The translations under genes were made by a program, and so were the position numbers. The notes under the pieces are model-generated. The model did not search any database. It saw nothing but the letters and a program-made list of their open reading frames with translations, and was not told where the DNA came from. Positions 33,841 to 42,968 of a stretch of 64,000 bases of DNA are shown in pieces. This DNA comes from Paenibacillus glycinis (GTDB lineage Bacteria > Bacillota > Bacilli > Paenibacillales > Paenibacillaceae). Every line of letters starts with the position of its first letter. Position 1 is the first letter of the stretch. The stretch lies in contig NZ_JAAAMV010000001.1 of assembly GCF_009909185.1 (NCBI RefSeq), forward strand, positions 558,001 through 622,000, written 5' to 3'.

Positions 33841-36075
33841 TTATCCGCTGTCCTTGCTTCCGGTTCCCTTGCCTTTTCCGCCATTCAACGCGGTCAGCGT
33901 TCCGTCGCTCGAGCCATCGGCGTCCGACGGCTTGAGCATCTCCTTGTCCGGCGGCGCCAAGTTCAATTGGAGCACGTCTTGGCCGTTCAGCTTCGCCTTC
34001 GTCTGCGATTTGACGAAGCCGCCGCCGCTGGCCAGGCATTTGACGCCGAGATTCGCGCAGATCTGCATCGCGTCGCGCAGCGACATGCCCTTCATGTTCG
34101 GCGTCGTCAGTTTGCTCTGTTCCTGCGTAAGCAGGAAGATATTCTGATCCGGGCCGATGGCCGTCCCCGCTTTCGGAATCTGCTTGAGTATCGTGCCGCC
34201 GTTTCCGACGACCGTGTAAGCCAGCTTCTTGTCCGTGAGGTTTTTCTTCGCCTGCGTCAACGTCAATTTCGTGACGTCGGGAACGGCTACCGTCTGCTCG
34301 GTGGCCGCGTTATCGGCCGCTTCGTCCTTGGTAATGATCGGCTGGACGCCCAGATGCTTCAGGCTTTGCAGCATGATCTGCTTGAAGATCGGCGCAACCG
34401 CGCCGCCTCCCGAAAGCAGCCGGTCGTTCGGGGCGTCCATGACGATGTACAGCACGACTTTCGGATTGCCGACAGGCGCGAAGCCGATGAACGACAGCAC
34501 GTATTTGTCCTCCGCGTACTTGCCGTTGATTACTTTCTGGGCCGTTCCCGTCTTCCCGGCTACCCGATAGCCCTGGATATAGGCGTTTTTGCCTGATCCG
34601 ATCTGTTGGTCGGAGACGACTTGTTCCAGATATTCATCCACCTGGTTGGCGGTTTTCTCGGTCACGACCTGACGCACGACTTGCGGTTTCGTCACGACGG
34701 ACGTCTTCTTCACGGGATCGTCGATCTCTTTCACGAGATGCGGCACCAGAAGCTTGCCTCCGTTGGCGACCGCCGCTACGGCGGCCACCTGCTGAATTGG
34801 CGTTACGGTCACCCCTTGACCGAAGGAAGCCGTCGCAAAATCGGACGGATAAACCGGATTGACCAATCCTGCTACCTCTCCGCCGAGCTCGATGCCCGTT
34901 TTCTTCCCGAAGCCGAAGTTGTCAATGTAACTCAACAGTTTGTCCGATTTCAATCCCTCGTAGCCGAGTTTGACGAACGCAACGTTACTGGATCGCTTCA
35001 AGCCATCCAGGAACGAGATCGTTCCCCAATTTTGTTTTACGTCGTGGATGGTGGCCCCCGGAACTTTAATCGAACCGGACTTGTACATCGCACTCGGATC
35101 GAATATCCCTTCTTGCACCGCGCCGGCAAGCGTGACGATCTTGAACGTCGAGCCCGGTTCGTACGTCGACTTGATGGAATGATCGTAGAAATTCGCCTGC
35201 GGCGACGTCCAATAGGAGTTCGGATTGAAATTAGGCATGTTCGCCATGCCGAGAATTTCCATCGTCTGCGGATCGGCGGCGATCGCGGTAATGCTCTGCG
35301 GTTGATATTTGTAATACGCCTCTTTGATCGCGTCTTCGATATAATTCTGGATGTTGTCGTCGATGGTCAGCTTGACGTTCTTGCCGTCGACGGCCGGCGT
35401 CATGTCCACGGATCCGTTATCGAGTATCACGCCGTTTCCGTCGCGCTCGTACTTTATGCTTCCCTCGGTTCCCCGCAGCTGGCTGTCGAGCGCCGATTCC
35501 AATCCCAGCTTCGCGTTCCCTTCCTTGTCCTCGTATCCGAGAATGTGCGATGCGAGCGAGCCCTTCGGATAGAACCGTTTCTTCTCGTCGATCAGATAGA
35601 TGCCTACGTCTTTCTCGTCGGTCTGCTCGATCAACTGCTCGCGGAACTTGATGATCCGGTCCGCAACCTCTTTATCGATCTTCCAGCCGCCGTCATGAAG
35701 CTCGCGCTGCATGTAAAACTTGCCGTTCGCCTGCTTCGCTTCGGCGACGTCCCGAACTTTTTCCTTGGATATGCCCAGCACGGAACTAAGCTTGTTGACG
35801 ATCACGTCGCTCAGTTTCAACGTATGGATGATGCTAGGGTTGAGGGCAACGGTATACGCAGTCACGTCCATGGCGAGGACATTGCCGTTGCGATCCGTAA
35901 TCGTGCCGCGCGCGGGGACGAGCTTCTCCGACCGCGACCATACTTCCTTGGCCTTCTCCGTCCAGAAATCCGCCTTGACGACCTGCACCCAGTAGATTCG
36001 ACCGACGAGGAAAACAAAAAGGAGGGAAATAACCCCTCCGACAAGCAGCGTGCGCAGTTTTATTCGTTTTGTCAT
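33841..36075 (-). CDS. pbpB: Division transpeptidase PbpB (FtsI-type PBP 2B) with two PASTA domains
   Basis: Septal class B penicillin-binding protein. 744 residues: membrane helix (about 8-28), pedestal (45-245), transpeptidase with S309 in STFK, SSN (LKRSSNVAF) and KTGTA, and two PASTA domains toward the C-terminus (about 600-660 VAVPDVTKLTLTQAKKNL and 665-720 TTPNMKGMSLRDAMQIC). The tail is rich in Gly, Ser and Lys. AGGGTGAG precedes the ATG. Nine bases after ftsL. Confidence 0.95.
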   Translation of the reverse strand: MTKRIKLRTLLVGGVISLLFVFLVGRIYWVQVVKADFWTEKAKEVWSRSEKLVPARGTITDRNGNVLAMDVTAYTVALNPSIIHTLKLSDVIVNKLSSVLGISKEKVRDVAEAKQANGKFYMQRELHDGGWKIDKEVADRIIKFREQLIEQTDEKDVGIYLIDEKKRFYPKGSLASHILGYEDKEGNAKLGLESALDSQLRGTEGSIKYERDGNGVILDNGSVDMTPAVDGKNVKLTIDDNIQNYIEDAIKEAYYKYQPQSITAIAADPQTMEILGMANMPNFNPNSYWTSPQANFYDHSIKSTYEPGSTFKIVTLAGAVQEGIFDPSAMYKSGSIKVPGATIHDVKQNWGTISFLDGLKRSSNVAFVKLGYEGLKSDKLLSYIDNFGFGKKTGIELGGEVAGLVNPVYPSDFATASFGQGVTVTPIQQVAAVAAVANGGKLLVPHLVKEIDDPVKKTSVVTKPQVVRQVVTEKTANQVDEYLEQVVSDQQIGSGKNAYIQGYRVAGKTGTAQKVINGKYAEDKYVLSFIGFAPVGNPKVVLYIVMDAPNDRLLSGGGAVAPIFKQIMLQSLKHLGVQPIITKDEAADNAATEQTVAVPDVTKLTLTQAKKNLTDKKLAYTVVGNGGTILKQIPKAGTAIGPDQNIFLLTQEQSKLTTPNMKGMSLRDAMQICANLGVKCLASGGGFVKSQTKAKLNGQDVLQLNLAPPDKEMLKPSDADGSSDGTLTALNGGKGKGTGSKDSG

Positions 36076-36084
36076 CGTCTCACC

Positions 36085-36516
36085 CTAATCCTTGTTCGCA
36101 AGCGAAGACTCGCTATTCGCTGCCGGCGCCTTGGTCGGCACGTTAACCTCGATCGGATCGTCTTCTTTCTCTTCCGGCAAGTTCATCCCCAACATGGTCT
36201 CCGCTTTCGACTTGATCGTCGCAGGATCGTTCGCCACTTCTTTTTGGGACGTCAAATGGGCGATTTGCTCTTCCAGCTTCGCCTGGTTGGTCGTCAGCGT
36301 CGCGATCTCCTTCTCCATCTGGTAGATTTGCGCGTACCGGAAAATAATTGCGCCCGCCACGACGACGCAGGCGAGGATCGTGAAGAGATACAACAGCTTC
36401 TCCTGCACGGGTATCGGCTTGCGTTTGATGACGACTTTCTTCGTCTCGCGGAAGGAAGGCTTCTGCTCGGGCTTTCGCTTCGGCTGAAGGGCGAGATTTC
36501 CATTTACATAGGCCAT
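36085..36516 (-). CDS. ftsL: Cell division protein FtsL
   Basis: Bitopic divisome protein, partner of DivIB and DivIC. 143 residues: a basic cytoplasmic tail (about 1-42, PKRKPEQKPSFRETKKVVIK), one membrane helix (44-63, LLYLFTILACVVVAGAIIF), an extracellular leucine-zipper-like coil (66-105) and a short acidic tail. I start at ATG 36516 (MAYVNGNLALQ) because AGAGAGG stands 7 bases upstream; an ATG further upstream is less likely. Confidence 0.92.
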   Translation of the reverse strand: MAYVNGNLALQPKRKPEQKPSFRETKKVVIKRKPIPVQEKLLYLFTILACVVVAGAIIFRYAQIYQMEKEIATLTTNQAKLEEQIAHLTSQKEVANDPATIKSKAETMLGMNLPEEKEDDPIEVNVPTKAPAANSESSLANKD

Positions 36517-36585
36517 TGGCGTTCCTCTCTCTCCATGTGCTTCTTTCAATCTTCTATGTGGTCATCTGAGTTAGACGATGGTCGA

Positions 36586-37521
36586 TTATAATTTCTCCGC
36601 GACGCGCAGCTTGGCCGAACGCGCTCTCGGGTTCTGCTCCAGCTCCGCCTCGCTCGGCACGATCGGCTTGCGGGTCACCAGCTTCAGCTTTCCGTCGCCC
36701 CCGCCGCAAACGCACATCGGGAAGTCCGGCGGACAGGTACATTTTCCAACAAATTTCGCGAATAATTGCTTGCAAATCCGGTCTTCCAGGGAATGAAACG
36801 TAATGACGGACGCGCGTCCGCCCGGGTTCAGCACGTCGACCGTTTGCTCCAGACCCGCTTCCTCGGCGCCGAGCTCGTCGTTCACCGCGATCCGCAGCGC
36901 TTGAAACGTTCGCTTCGCGGGATGAGGCCCCGTCCGCCTGGCCGCCGCCGGAATGGCGGTCTTGATGACCTCGACCAACTCGCCGGTCGTCGCGATCGGC
37001 GCCTTCTCCCTGGCCGCGATGATCTTGCGGGCGATGGATCTGGCGAATTTCTCTTCGCCGTAATTCGTAATGATGCGGGAAATTTCCCGTTCTTCCCAGG
37101 TGTTGACGATATCGTCGGCGGTCAGCATGCCGTCTTGATCCATCCGCATGTCGAGCGGCGCATCGTGATTGTAGCTGAAACCGCGTTCGCCCTCGTCGAG
37201 CTGCGGGCTCGAGACGCCAAGGTCGAACAAGACGCCGTCTACGCCGTCGAGGTTCAGTTCCTTCAGCACTTTGGCCAGGTACCGGAAGTTGCTCTTGACG
37301 AGCGTCACCCGGTCCATGTAGGCCGCCAATCTGACTTTGGCATTGTCGAGCGCCCAATCGTCCTGATCCAGGGCGATGAGTCGTCCGCCCGGTCCGAGAC
37401 GCGAAGCGATAAGCTCGCTGTGACCGGCTCCTCCCAAGGTGCAATCCACGTATATGCCGTCCGGTTTGATGGCGAGTCCGTCCACCGCTTCTTCCTTGAG
37501 CACCGTTATATGTTGAAACAT
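36586..37521 (-). CDS. rsmH: 16S rRNA m4C1402 methyltransferase RsmH (MraW)
   Basis: SAM-dependent N4-methylation of C1402 in 16S rRNA. 311 residues: [15 protein letters not shown] start, SAM loop [11 protein letters not shown] (28-38), [18 protein letters not shown], and C-terminal [13 protein letters not shown] and [18 protein letters not shown] lies 8 bases before the ATG. Between mraZ and ftsL, as in most bacteria. Confidence 0.98.
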   Translation of the reverse strand: MFQHITVLKEEAVDGLAIKPDGIYVDCTLGGAGHSELIASRLGPGGRLIALDQDDWALDNAKVRLAAYMDRVTLVKSNFRYLAKVLKELNLDGVDGVLFDLGVSSPQLDEGERGFSYNHDAPLDMRMDQDGMLTADDIVNTWEEREISRIITNYGEEKFARSIARKIIAAREKAPIATTGELVEVIKTAIPAAARRTGPHPAKRTFQALRIAVNDELGAEEAGLEQTVDVLNPGGRASVITFHSLEDRICKQLFAKFVGKCTCPPDFPMCVCGGGDGKLKLVTRKPIVPSEAELEQNPRARSAKLRVAEKL

Positions 37522-37581
37522 GATGTTATCCTCCCGGCTCTAAGGTTGCCGGCTCCTACGAACGAGATCGTAAAGGCCCGG

Positions 37582-38019
37582 CTAAAAATTGAAATCGAAA
37601 TCCACAAGCTTCTCGGCAATTTCGTTGAACGTTTCCTCGGACTGCTTGAAGTAGCTCTCCCAGATCGGCTTGCTCCAAATTTCCACCCGGTTCGAGACGC
37701 CGAGCACGATGCAATCCCGTTCCAGCTTGGCATAGTCGCAGAGCGTATTCGGCAAGTTTACCCTTCCCTGTTTATCCAGCTCGCATTCCGTGGCGCCGGA
37801 GAAGAAGAAGCGCGAGAACGCCCGCGCGTCCGACTTCATCATCGGCAGCGACTTCAGCTTCTGTTCAAGCTGGCTCCATTCGCCGACGGGGTAAACGAAC
37901 AAGCAGTTATCCAGTCCTCGGGTGACGACAAAATGGTCGCCAAGCTGTTCGCGGAATTTAACGGGGATAATGATGCGGCCCTTGTCATCGATGTTGTGCT
38001 GAAATTCGCCCATGAACAT
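37582..38019 (-). CDS. mraZ: MraZ, transcriptional regulator of the dcw cluster
   Basis: 145-residue ring-forming DNA-binding protein with two AbrB-like repeats, each with a DxxxR motif (D12-R16 region in DDKGRIIIP, and D82-R86 in DKQGRVNLP). MraZ binds direct repeats in its own promoter region; three such repeats are present at 38048-38075. ATG at 38019 with GGTGGAG 7 bases upstream. First gene of the dcw cluster. Confidence 0.97.
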   Translation of the reverse strand: MFMGEFQHNIDDKGRIIIPVKFREQLGDHFVVTRGLDNCLFVYPVGEWSQLEQKLKSLPMMKSDARAFSRFFFSGATECELDKQGRVNLPNTLCDYAKLERDCIVLGVSNRVEIWSKPIWESYFKQSEETFNEIAEKLVDFDFNF

Positions 38020-38047
38020 TCGACCGCTCCACCCTTCCCCCTAAATC

Positions 38048-38075
38048 CTCCACTTGGCTCCACTTTCCGCCACTA
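38048..38075 (-). promoter_or_regulatory. MraZ-binding repeats upstream of mraZ
   Basis: Minus strand has three GTGG(A/C)G repeats at exactly 10-base spacing (GTGG at 38073-38070, 38063-38060, 38053-38050), about 30-55 bases upstream of mraZ. MraZ of other bacteria binds several TGG-containing direct repeats with about this spacing. No clear promoter hexamers are visible upstream. Confidence 0.8.
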
Positions 38076-38164
38076 AGGTTCAAGTATTCGCCACCGGGAA
38101 AGTAATTCCTGCTCTCGGCCCATTTTTTCCCGAAATAATTTATGGGATTAATTTGTTACGAATT

Positions 38165-38193
38165 TGAAACTTTTTCCCCTTGCCGTTCGTGTA
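38165..38193 (+). promoter_or_regulatory. Possible ECF-sigma promoter of the sigma-like small gene
   Basis: Plus strand TGAAAC (38165-38170), 17-base spacer, CGTGTA (38188-38193). TGAAAC with a CGT-type -10 at 16-17 bases is the usual form for ECF sigma factors of the SigM/SigW/SigX type in Bacillus. Transcription would start near 38200, 100 bases before the ATG. Confidence 0.5.
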
Positions 38194-38300
38194 AACTGGG
38201 AGTCGGATACCCGCGTTCCCGCGCCGATTGACGGATGTCCGTTCCGAATGCCCGGATTCCGGTCCGGCGCAACATTGATTTCTCCATAGGGGGCCTGCCC

Positions 38301-38588
38301 ATGAACGGCACTACCGCCTTGCATGATACGATCACCTTGCTTCGCAGCGTCGAGCATTATTGTTATCAAATCGCCTATTACTTGCTCGGCAACGAACGCG
38401 ATGCCGCCGAGGCCAGCAAGCTGGCCCTGCTCTCGCTGTCCGTCAATCCGAGATTCGCGGATGCCGGGACCGACGAACGCCGCAGGCTAGCCAAATCGGC
38501 CTCCATCTCCTGCGCCATGCAGCGGGCCGGCGGCCGATTCGCCGACGGCAACGACAAAGAGCCGATTCCCCAAGTCGTCAACGACTAG
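38301..38588 (+). CDS. Small protein resembling an isolated sigma region 2 helix pair
   Basis: 95 residues. Residues 8-45 (LLRSVEHYCYQIAYYLLGN then ERDAAEASKLALLSL) look like the first helices of sigma-70 region 2 in ECF factors, which typically read as Y-x2-A-x2-LLG-x3-DAEDA-Q-A-F. The rest lacks the promoter-recognition helices and all of region 4, and the tail (GRFADGNDKEPIPQVVND) is polar. AGGGGG stands about 9 bases upstream of the ATG. It is divergent from mraZ. It may be a decayed sigma factor or a small decoy; the likeness is by eye and needs profile search. Confidence 0.65.
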   Translation: MNGTTALHDTITLLRSVEHYCYQIAYYLLGNERDAAEASKLALLSLSVNPRFADAGTDERRRLAKSASISCAMQRAGGRFADGNDKEPIPQVVND

Positions 38589-38673
38589 GAAATCAGCTCT
38601 TTTGCTCGAACCGCCTTTGCTTCGGCCTACCTCGGCATCGATAGCAGCGCACGACTCCGATCTATCCAGCTGT

Positions 38674-39795
38674 TTATTTGTCGGTATCGTCCTTTCCGGC
38701 GACCGCGGGGTCATCCTCGATCTTTGTTAGCCCTTCATCTGTTGAGGCCCGTTCCGTCGGCCGAATGCCGGCTGCCGTCCGTTTCCCCTTGCTGCCGCTG
38801 CTTCTGCGATAGATCGCATAGCCTGGAATACCGATTACGGCCAGCACCGCCAGCACCGGTACGGCCCCGGCGGCGAAGACGACCAATCCTTGAAGAAAGG
38901 CGTACATGACTTCCGTGCTGCCTTTCACCGCCTCCGCGATCCGTTCCCCGAAACCGGTCTTCCCGTCATCCGCCGCCGCTTTCGCTTCAATCGTCTCGTA
39001 CATGCGAAGGTCGATCGTCGAGAAGGCGACATTGGCGTCCAAATAACGGATTCTCCCTTTGATCTGCTCGATTTCCGTCTGCACGTCCCCGAGCTGCTGC
39101 GAGATGTCCAGCAGATCCGCCGTTTTCGTCGCTTTCGCCATGAAGTCGAGCAGCCTGGCTTCGACGACCTGCCGGGCTTTCAATCTGGCCCCCAGATCCA
39201 CGTACTCTTGGGTCACGTCCGTTCCCTGCGCGCTGCTTTGATAGCTGAGATGCTTGATTTTCTCCAGCCCGCTCAAGAAACCGTCGAAGCCGGCCGCAGG
39301 CACTTTGATCGTGTAGGTGCCGCCCTTCTCCGTCGACGTCTTCTGATCCGCGAACTTGAGCAGATAGCCGCCGGACAGATGAATGAGGTCGCGCAGCGCC
39401 GTCTGGGCGGCATCGTACGCCTCGACTTCCATCGTTACGTTGCCGCGATAAACGATCTTCCGGTCGATCTCCCCGCCGACGCCGCTCTCGTTACCGCCGC
39501 CTAGGGACGACTCGGCTTCCGATCCGGCGGAACTTTCCGTAGCCGCGGCAGGCTTGTCATCCGCCGCCGCGCCGTCCGCCGTCCCGTTCATCGCAGTGCT
39601 CGCGCTGCTGTCCGCGGAAGCCGCCGGGCTCGCGGCCTCCGTTAATCGATCGTAATCGGCGCCATTGCCCGCATCGTTGCCGTTTGCCGCCGAGCATCCC
39701 GCAAGCATCCATGCCATCGCCAGTATGCCGGCCAGCGCGAACAGCCATTTGCCGCCCCTCCTACGACTACCCCTTTCCAACAGACTTCTCTTCAT
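38674..39795 (-). CDS. DUF4349 lipoprotein
   Basis: 373-residue envelope protein. A lipobox LAGC with C34 follows a signal peptide (17-33), so it should be diacylated and exported. After a Ser/Ala/Gly-rich linker (35-105) comes the DUF4349 domain (about 110-340): IVYRGNVTMEVEAYDAAQ, GGTYTIKVPAAGFDGFL, a long coil (TQEYVDLGARLKARQVVEARL ... QLGDVQTEIEQIKGRI) and a membrane helix near 315-338. DUF4349 function is unknown. ATG 39795 has GGGGGT upstream. Confidence 0.9.
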   Translation of the reverse strand: MKRSLLERGSRRRGGKWLFALAGILAMAWMLAGCSAANGNDAGNGADYDRLTEAASPAASADSSASTAMNGTADGAAADDKPAAATESSAGSEAESSLGGGNESGVGGEIDRKIVYRGNVTMEVEAYDAAQTALRDLIHLSGGYLLKFADQKTSTEKGGTYTIKVPAAGFDGFLSGLEKIKHLSYQSSAQGTDVTQEYVDLGARLKARQVVEARLLDFMAKATKTADLLDISQQLGDVQTEIEQIKGRIRYLDANVAFSTIDLRMYETIEAKAAADDGKTGFGERIAEAVKGSTEVMYAFLQGLVVFAAGAVPVLAVLAVIGIPGYAIYRRSSGSKGKRTAAGIRPTERASTDEGLTKIEDDPAVAGKDDTDK

Positions 39796-39985
39796 GCCAC
39801 GACCCCCCGTTTTTGTGTAATCGATGCACTTCCCAAACGAGGAAAACCTTCCAAATGTTGCATGGAGCGGCAAAATCCCGTTCGCGTTCGCCGCCGGAAC
39901 GCTCGATCGCGTAACCGCCCGAATCGAAGGTGGCCATGCGCGCCCGGACAAGGCGCTACGACTGCGGTCGTACGGCCCCGCTACG

Positions 39986-40024
39986 CAAAAAAGGAGCCGC
40001 CTTCTCGTCGAAGGGGCCCCTTGT
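39986..40024 (-). terminator. Terminator of bshC-ahcY
   Basis: Minus strand GGGGCCCCTT-cgacgag-AAGGCGGCTCC with one bulge, then TTTTTTGCG, 27 bases after the ahcY stop. Confidence 0.85.
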
Positions 40025-40050
40025 CTTATTGTCGGGCATGCGGGCTGGGC

Positions 40051-41319
40051 TTAATGCTCCTGCCAGCTGTCCAGGTATGATTTCTGCTCGTCCGTGAGCT
40101 TGTCGATCCCGGTGCCGATCGCTTCCAGCTTGTAGCGCGCGACCTGCTCGTCGAGCTCGTACGGCACGTTGACGACTTTCTTGCCGATCGCGGCATAGTT
40201 GTCGTTCACGTATTTCAGCGACATCGCTTGCAGCGCGAACGTCATATCCATGATCTCCGCGGGATGGCCGTCGCCGGCCGCCAGATTCACGAGACGGCCT
40301 TCCGCCAGCAGATAGATGCTGCGTCCGTCCTTGAGCTTATATTCCTCGATATTGCGGCGCACGACGCGCTTGCTCGCGGACATGGCCTCCAGCTCCGGCT
40401 TGTTCACTTCCACGTCGAAATGTCCGGCATTGGACAAGATCGCGCCGTTCTTCATCACTTCGTAATGCTCGCCGCGAATAACGTCGCGGTTGCCGGTCAC
40501 GGTCACGAAGAAATCCCCGAGCTTCGCCGCTTCCTTCATCGGCAGGACGGTAAAGCCGTCCATGTACGCTTCGACGGCGCGTATCGCGTCGATCTCGGTC
40601 ACGACGACCTGCGCGCCCAGCCCCTTCGCGCGCATCGCCACGCCTTTGCCGCACCAGCCGTAGCCGACGACGACGACGGTTTTGCCGGCTACGACGAGGT
40701 TCGTCGTACGGTTAATGCCGTCCCAGACGGACTGGCCCGTGCCGTAGCGGTTGTCGAACAAATATTTGCAGTACGCGTCGTTCACGGCCACCATCGGGAA
40801 GCTGAGCGAGCCGTCCTTCTCCATCGCTTTGAGGCGCAGGATGCCGGTCGTCGTTTCCTCCGCGCCGCCGCGGATGTTCGCCATCAGCTCCGGACGCTCC
40901 GCATGGAGGATGGTCACGAGATCGCCGCCGTCGTCGATGATGAGATCCGGCTTCGTTTCGAGCGCTTTGATCAGCAGTTCCTTGTATTCCTTCGGCTCAG
41001 GGTTGTACTTGGCGAACACGGTGATGCCGTCTTCCACGAGCGCCGCGCAGACATCGTCCTGCGTGGACAGCGGATTGCTGCCCGTAATCGTCACTTCCGC
41101 GCCTCCGGCCTGCACGACTTTGGCCAGATAGGCGGTTTTCGCTTCCAGGTGGAGGGAAATCGCCACCTTCAGCCCTTTGAACGGCTGCTCTTGCTCGAAC
41201 TGCTCCCGGATCCGGTTCAGGACCGGCATATGCGCGGCCACCCAATCGATCTTCAGATGCCCGTCCGGCGCCAGCGCCATATCGCGCACGATGCTGTCTT
41301 GCTTCGCATTCACAGTCAT
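40051..41319 (-). CDS. ahcY: Adenosylhomocysteinase
   Basis: NAD-dependent enzyme that splits S-adenosylhomocysteine into adenosine and homocysteine, relieving product inhibition of methyltransferases. 422 residues: substrate domain (HLEAKTAYLAKVV, DDGGDLVTILH, AEETTTGI, FPMVAVNDAYCKYLFDNRYG), NAD-binding GYGWCGKG near 222-229 and C-terminal DGHPAEIMDMTFALQA. The ATG at 41319 follows GAAGGGA. The frame stays open far upstream through bshC, but nothing supports a longer protein. Most Bacillus species use the Pfs/LuxS route; AhcY is less usual in the group. Co-transcribed with bshC (17-base gap). Confidence 0.96.
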   Translation of the reverse strand: MTVNAKQDSIVRDMALAPDGHLKIDWVAAHMPVLNRIREQFEQEQPFKGLKVAISLHLEAKTAYLAKVVQAGGAEVTITGSNPLSTQDDVCAALVEDGITVFAKYNPEPKEYKELLIKALETKPDLIIDDGGDLVTILHAERPELMANIRGGAEETTTGILRLKAMEKDGSLSFPMVAVNDAYCKYLFDNRYGTGQSVWDGINRTTNLVVAGKTVVVVGYGWCGKGVAMRAKGLGAQVVVTEIDAIRAVEAYMDGFTVLPMKEAAKLGDFFVTVTGNRDVIRGEHYEVMKNGAILSNAGHFDVEVNKPELEAMSASKRVVRRNIEEYKLKDGRSIYLLAEGRLVNLAAGDGHPAEIMDMTFALQAMSLKYVNDNYAAIGKKVVNVPYELDEQVARYKLEAIGTGIDKLTDEQKSYLDSWQEH

Positions 41320-41336
41320 GGTCAACGTCCCTTCGT

Positions 41337-42968
41337 TTATAAATAAATCAGATGATGGCCGCCTGCCCGTTCGTACGGCGCATCCAGCAGCTTCTCCAGC
41401 CAGGCGGAACCGCTGCGGTTCCAGAAATCCGTCATGTTCAGCACCCGTTCCTGCGGCTTGTTGTCCGGCCAGAGCGCCAGCGCGATTCCATCCTGCTGCC
41501 GCAGCGCGGAATCGAACCTTCTGGCATGCGCTTCCTTCGTCCGCTTTTCCAGGTAACCGATCTGTTCCTGAATCCGGCGCAGATTGTCGGCCGCGAGATC
41601 CCCGAGCCCTTTCTCGAGGGAAGCGGACATGCCCATGACCGGACCGTACAGCGCCGCGAACTGCGACCGGGCCGCTTCGAAACGCGCCTCGATATCGAGT
41701 TCGTCCCGCTCCTTCAGCCATGCGGCCCTGTGCGCTTCGTATCGCTCGACGATATCCCGGTACGCCAAGCCGTACTTCGCCATATGCTTCTCGGTCGTCC
41801 GGTCGACGATCGTGTACGACATCCGCGGCAGGATAAGCGGCATCTCCATGCCAAGCGCGCGGAACGCTTCGCCCGTCAGCGTCCAATACGCGATCTCCCC
41901 CGGTCCCAGCACGGCGCCGAGCACCGGAAGCACGTAATCCTGCATGATCGGGCGGGTAAGCACGTTGTTGCTCAGGCGCTGCGGTTCATGCTCCGCGATG
42001 CGCAGCAGCTCTTCGCGGGACAAGCGGAACGTTTCCTTGCGATTGCGGAAGCCGTCGTCCCCCTTGAACAGCAGCATCCGTTCGTCCGCTTCGAACAGGA
42101 ACAAATTCGCGCAGGTCTCGGCCACGTCCGCCGTCGGCGAATAGCCGAGCTCGCGAAGCGAAGCCGCCGACCGCAGGTAAGCGGCTTCCAGCTCGTCGTT
42201 GCGCCGGATCATCTCGGCGAACATCGGCGCTTCCAGCGACCGGATGCCGGCATCGTCGGAATCCAGCAGCACGAGGCCGTGCTTCCCGAACAGCCAGCCC
42301 ATCGCGGCGGCGAACCACGCGGACAGGTCGTCGCAGTCCGACGCAAAGCCCGCAAGCGCCTCCAGCAGATCGCGCTTGAACTCCGTGTCCGGCAGCGCCG
42401 AACCAAGCTGCTCCAGCGCGTCCGCCATGGCCGCCGGGGCCACCTTCGTGCGGCTGACCGACGTGCGTCCGCCCTTCGGACGGGGGATCGCGAGGCGGGT
42501 CAGCGTCGTCTCGCCGCTCCGGACATAGGCATGATTAGCCTCGTCCCAATCGTGATCCTCGCCGGCGACCCAGAATACGGGCACGACCGCCGTGCCCGCA
42601 AGCCGCGAAGCGTCCTTCGCCGCCGATATCGCGGTGACGGCTTTATGTATGACAAGCAAAGGTCCCGTCCACAATCCGGCCTGCTGGCCGGTCACGACGA
42701 CCGGGGCGCCCGACCGAATGGCTTCGATATTCGCCATGACGGCAGGATAATCATTCAACCGTTTATTATACGCCTGCAATGCTTCCGCCAGACGTTCGGG
42801 TGCTACGCGTTTGCCCGCTTGGGCTTTCAGCCAATTCAAACGGCGGTGCCAATGCGATTCCTCTGCGGGATGACTGCCGAACAGCGCCTCCACGCCGGGG
42901 TGGGTACGCTGAACGTAGGCCTCGACGATCGGCTGACTGAAAGGCAGCTGGACCGATTCTGTTCTCAT
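41337..42968 (-). CDS. bshC: Bacillithiol biosynthesis cysteine-adding enzyme BshC
   Basis: Last step of bacillithiol synthesis: adds cysteine to glucosaminyl-malate. 543 residues. Rossmann-type core with VVTGQQAGLWTGPLLVIHKA, PVFWVAGEDHDWDEANH, and a C-terminal coiled-coil part (about 385-460) typical of BshC. ATG at 42968 is preceded by TTG at 42971; AAGG lies 9 bases before the TTG and 12 before the ATG, so the start is uncertain by one codon. It belongs to the bshC-mraZ neighbourhood of Bacillus, but ahcY, DUF4349 and the sigma-like gene lie in between here. Confidence 0.96.
   Translation of the reverse strand: MRTESVQLPFSQPIVEAYVQRTHPGVEALFGSHPAEESHWHRRLNWLKAQAGKRVAPERLAEALQAYNKRLNDYPAVMANIEAIRSGAPVVVTGQQAGLWTGPLLVIHKAVTAISAAKDASRLAGTAVVPVFWVAGEDHDWDEANHAYVRSGETTLTRLAIPRPKGGRTSVSRTKVAPAAMADALEQLGSALPDTEFKRDLLEALAGFASDCDDLSAWFAAAMGWLFGKHGLVLLDSDDAGIRSLEAPMFAEMIRRNDELEAAYLRSAASLRELGYSPTADVAETCANLFLFEADERMLLFKGDDGFRNRKETFRLSREELLRIAEHEPQRLSNNVLTRPIMQDYVLPVLGAVLGPGEIAYWTLTGEAFRALGMEMPLILPRMSYTIVDRTTEKHMAKYGLAYRDIVERYEAHRAAWLKERDELDIEARFEAARSQFAALYGPVMGMSASLEKGLGDLAADNLRRIQEQIGYLEKRTKEAHARRFDSALRQQDGIALALWPDNKPQERVLNMTDFWNRSGSAWLEKLLDAPYERAGGHHLIYL

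Noticed and set aside
34606-36591. 661-codon plus-strand frame
   Set aside because: Antisense to pbpB and ftsL; no recognisable domain, and composition typical of a mirror frame.
38589-38673. Terminator for the sigma-like gene
   Set aside because: No stable stem with a T run was found on the plus strand.
41320-41336. SAM or SAH riboswitch ahead of ahcY
   Set aside because: Only 17 bases separate bshC and ahcY, so there is no room for a riboswitch.
41320-41886. 189-codon N-terminal extension of ahcY
   Set aside because: It overlaps bshC in another frame and carries no homology; ATG 41319 has a ribosome site and the standard AhcY start.
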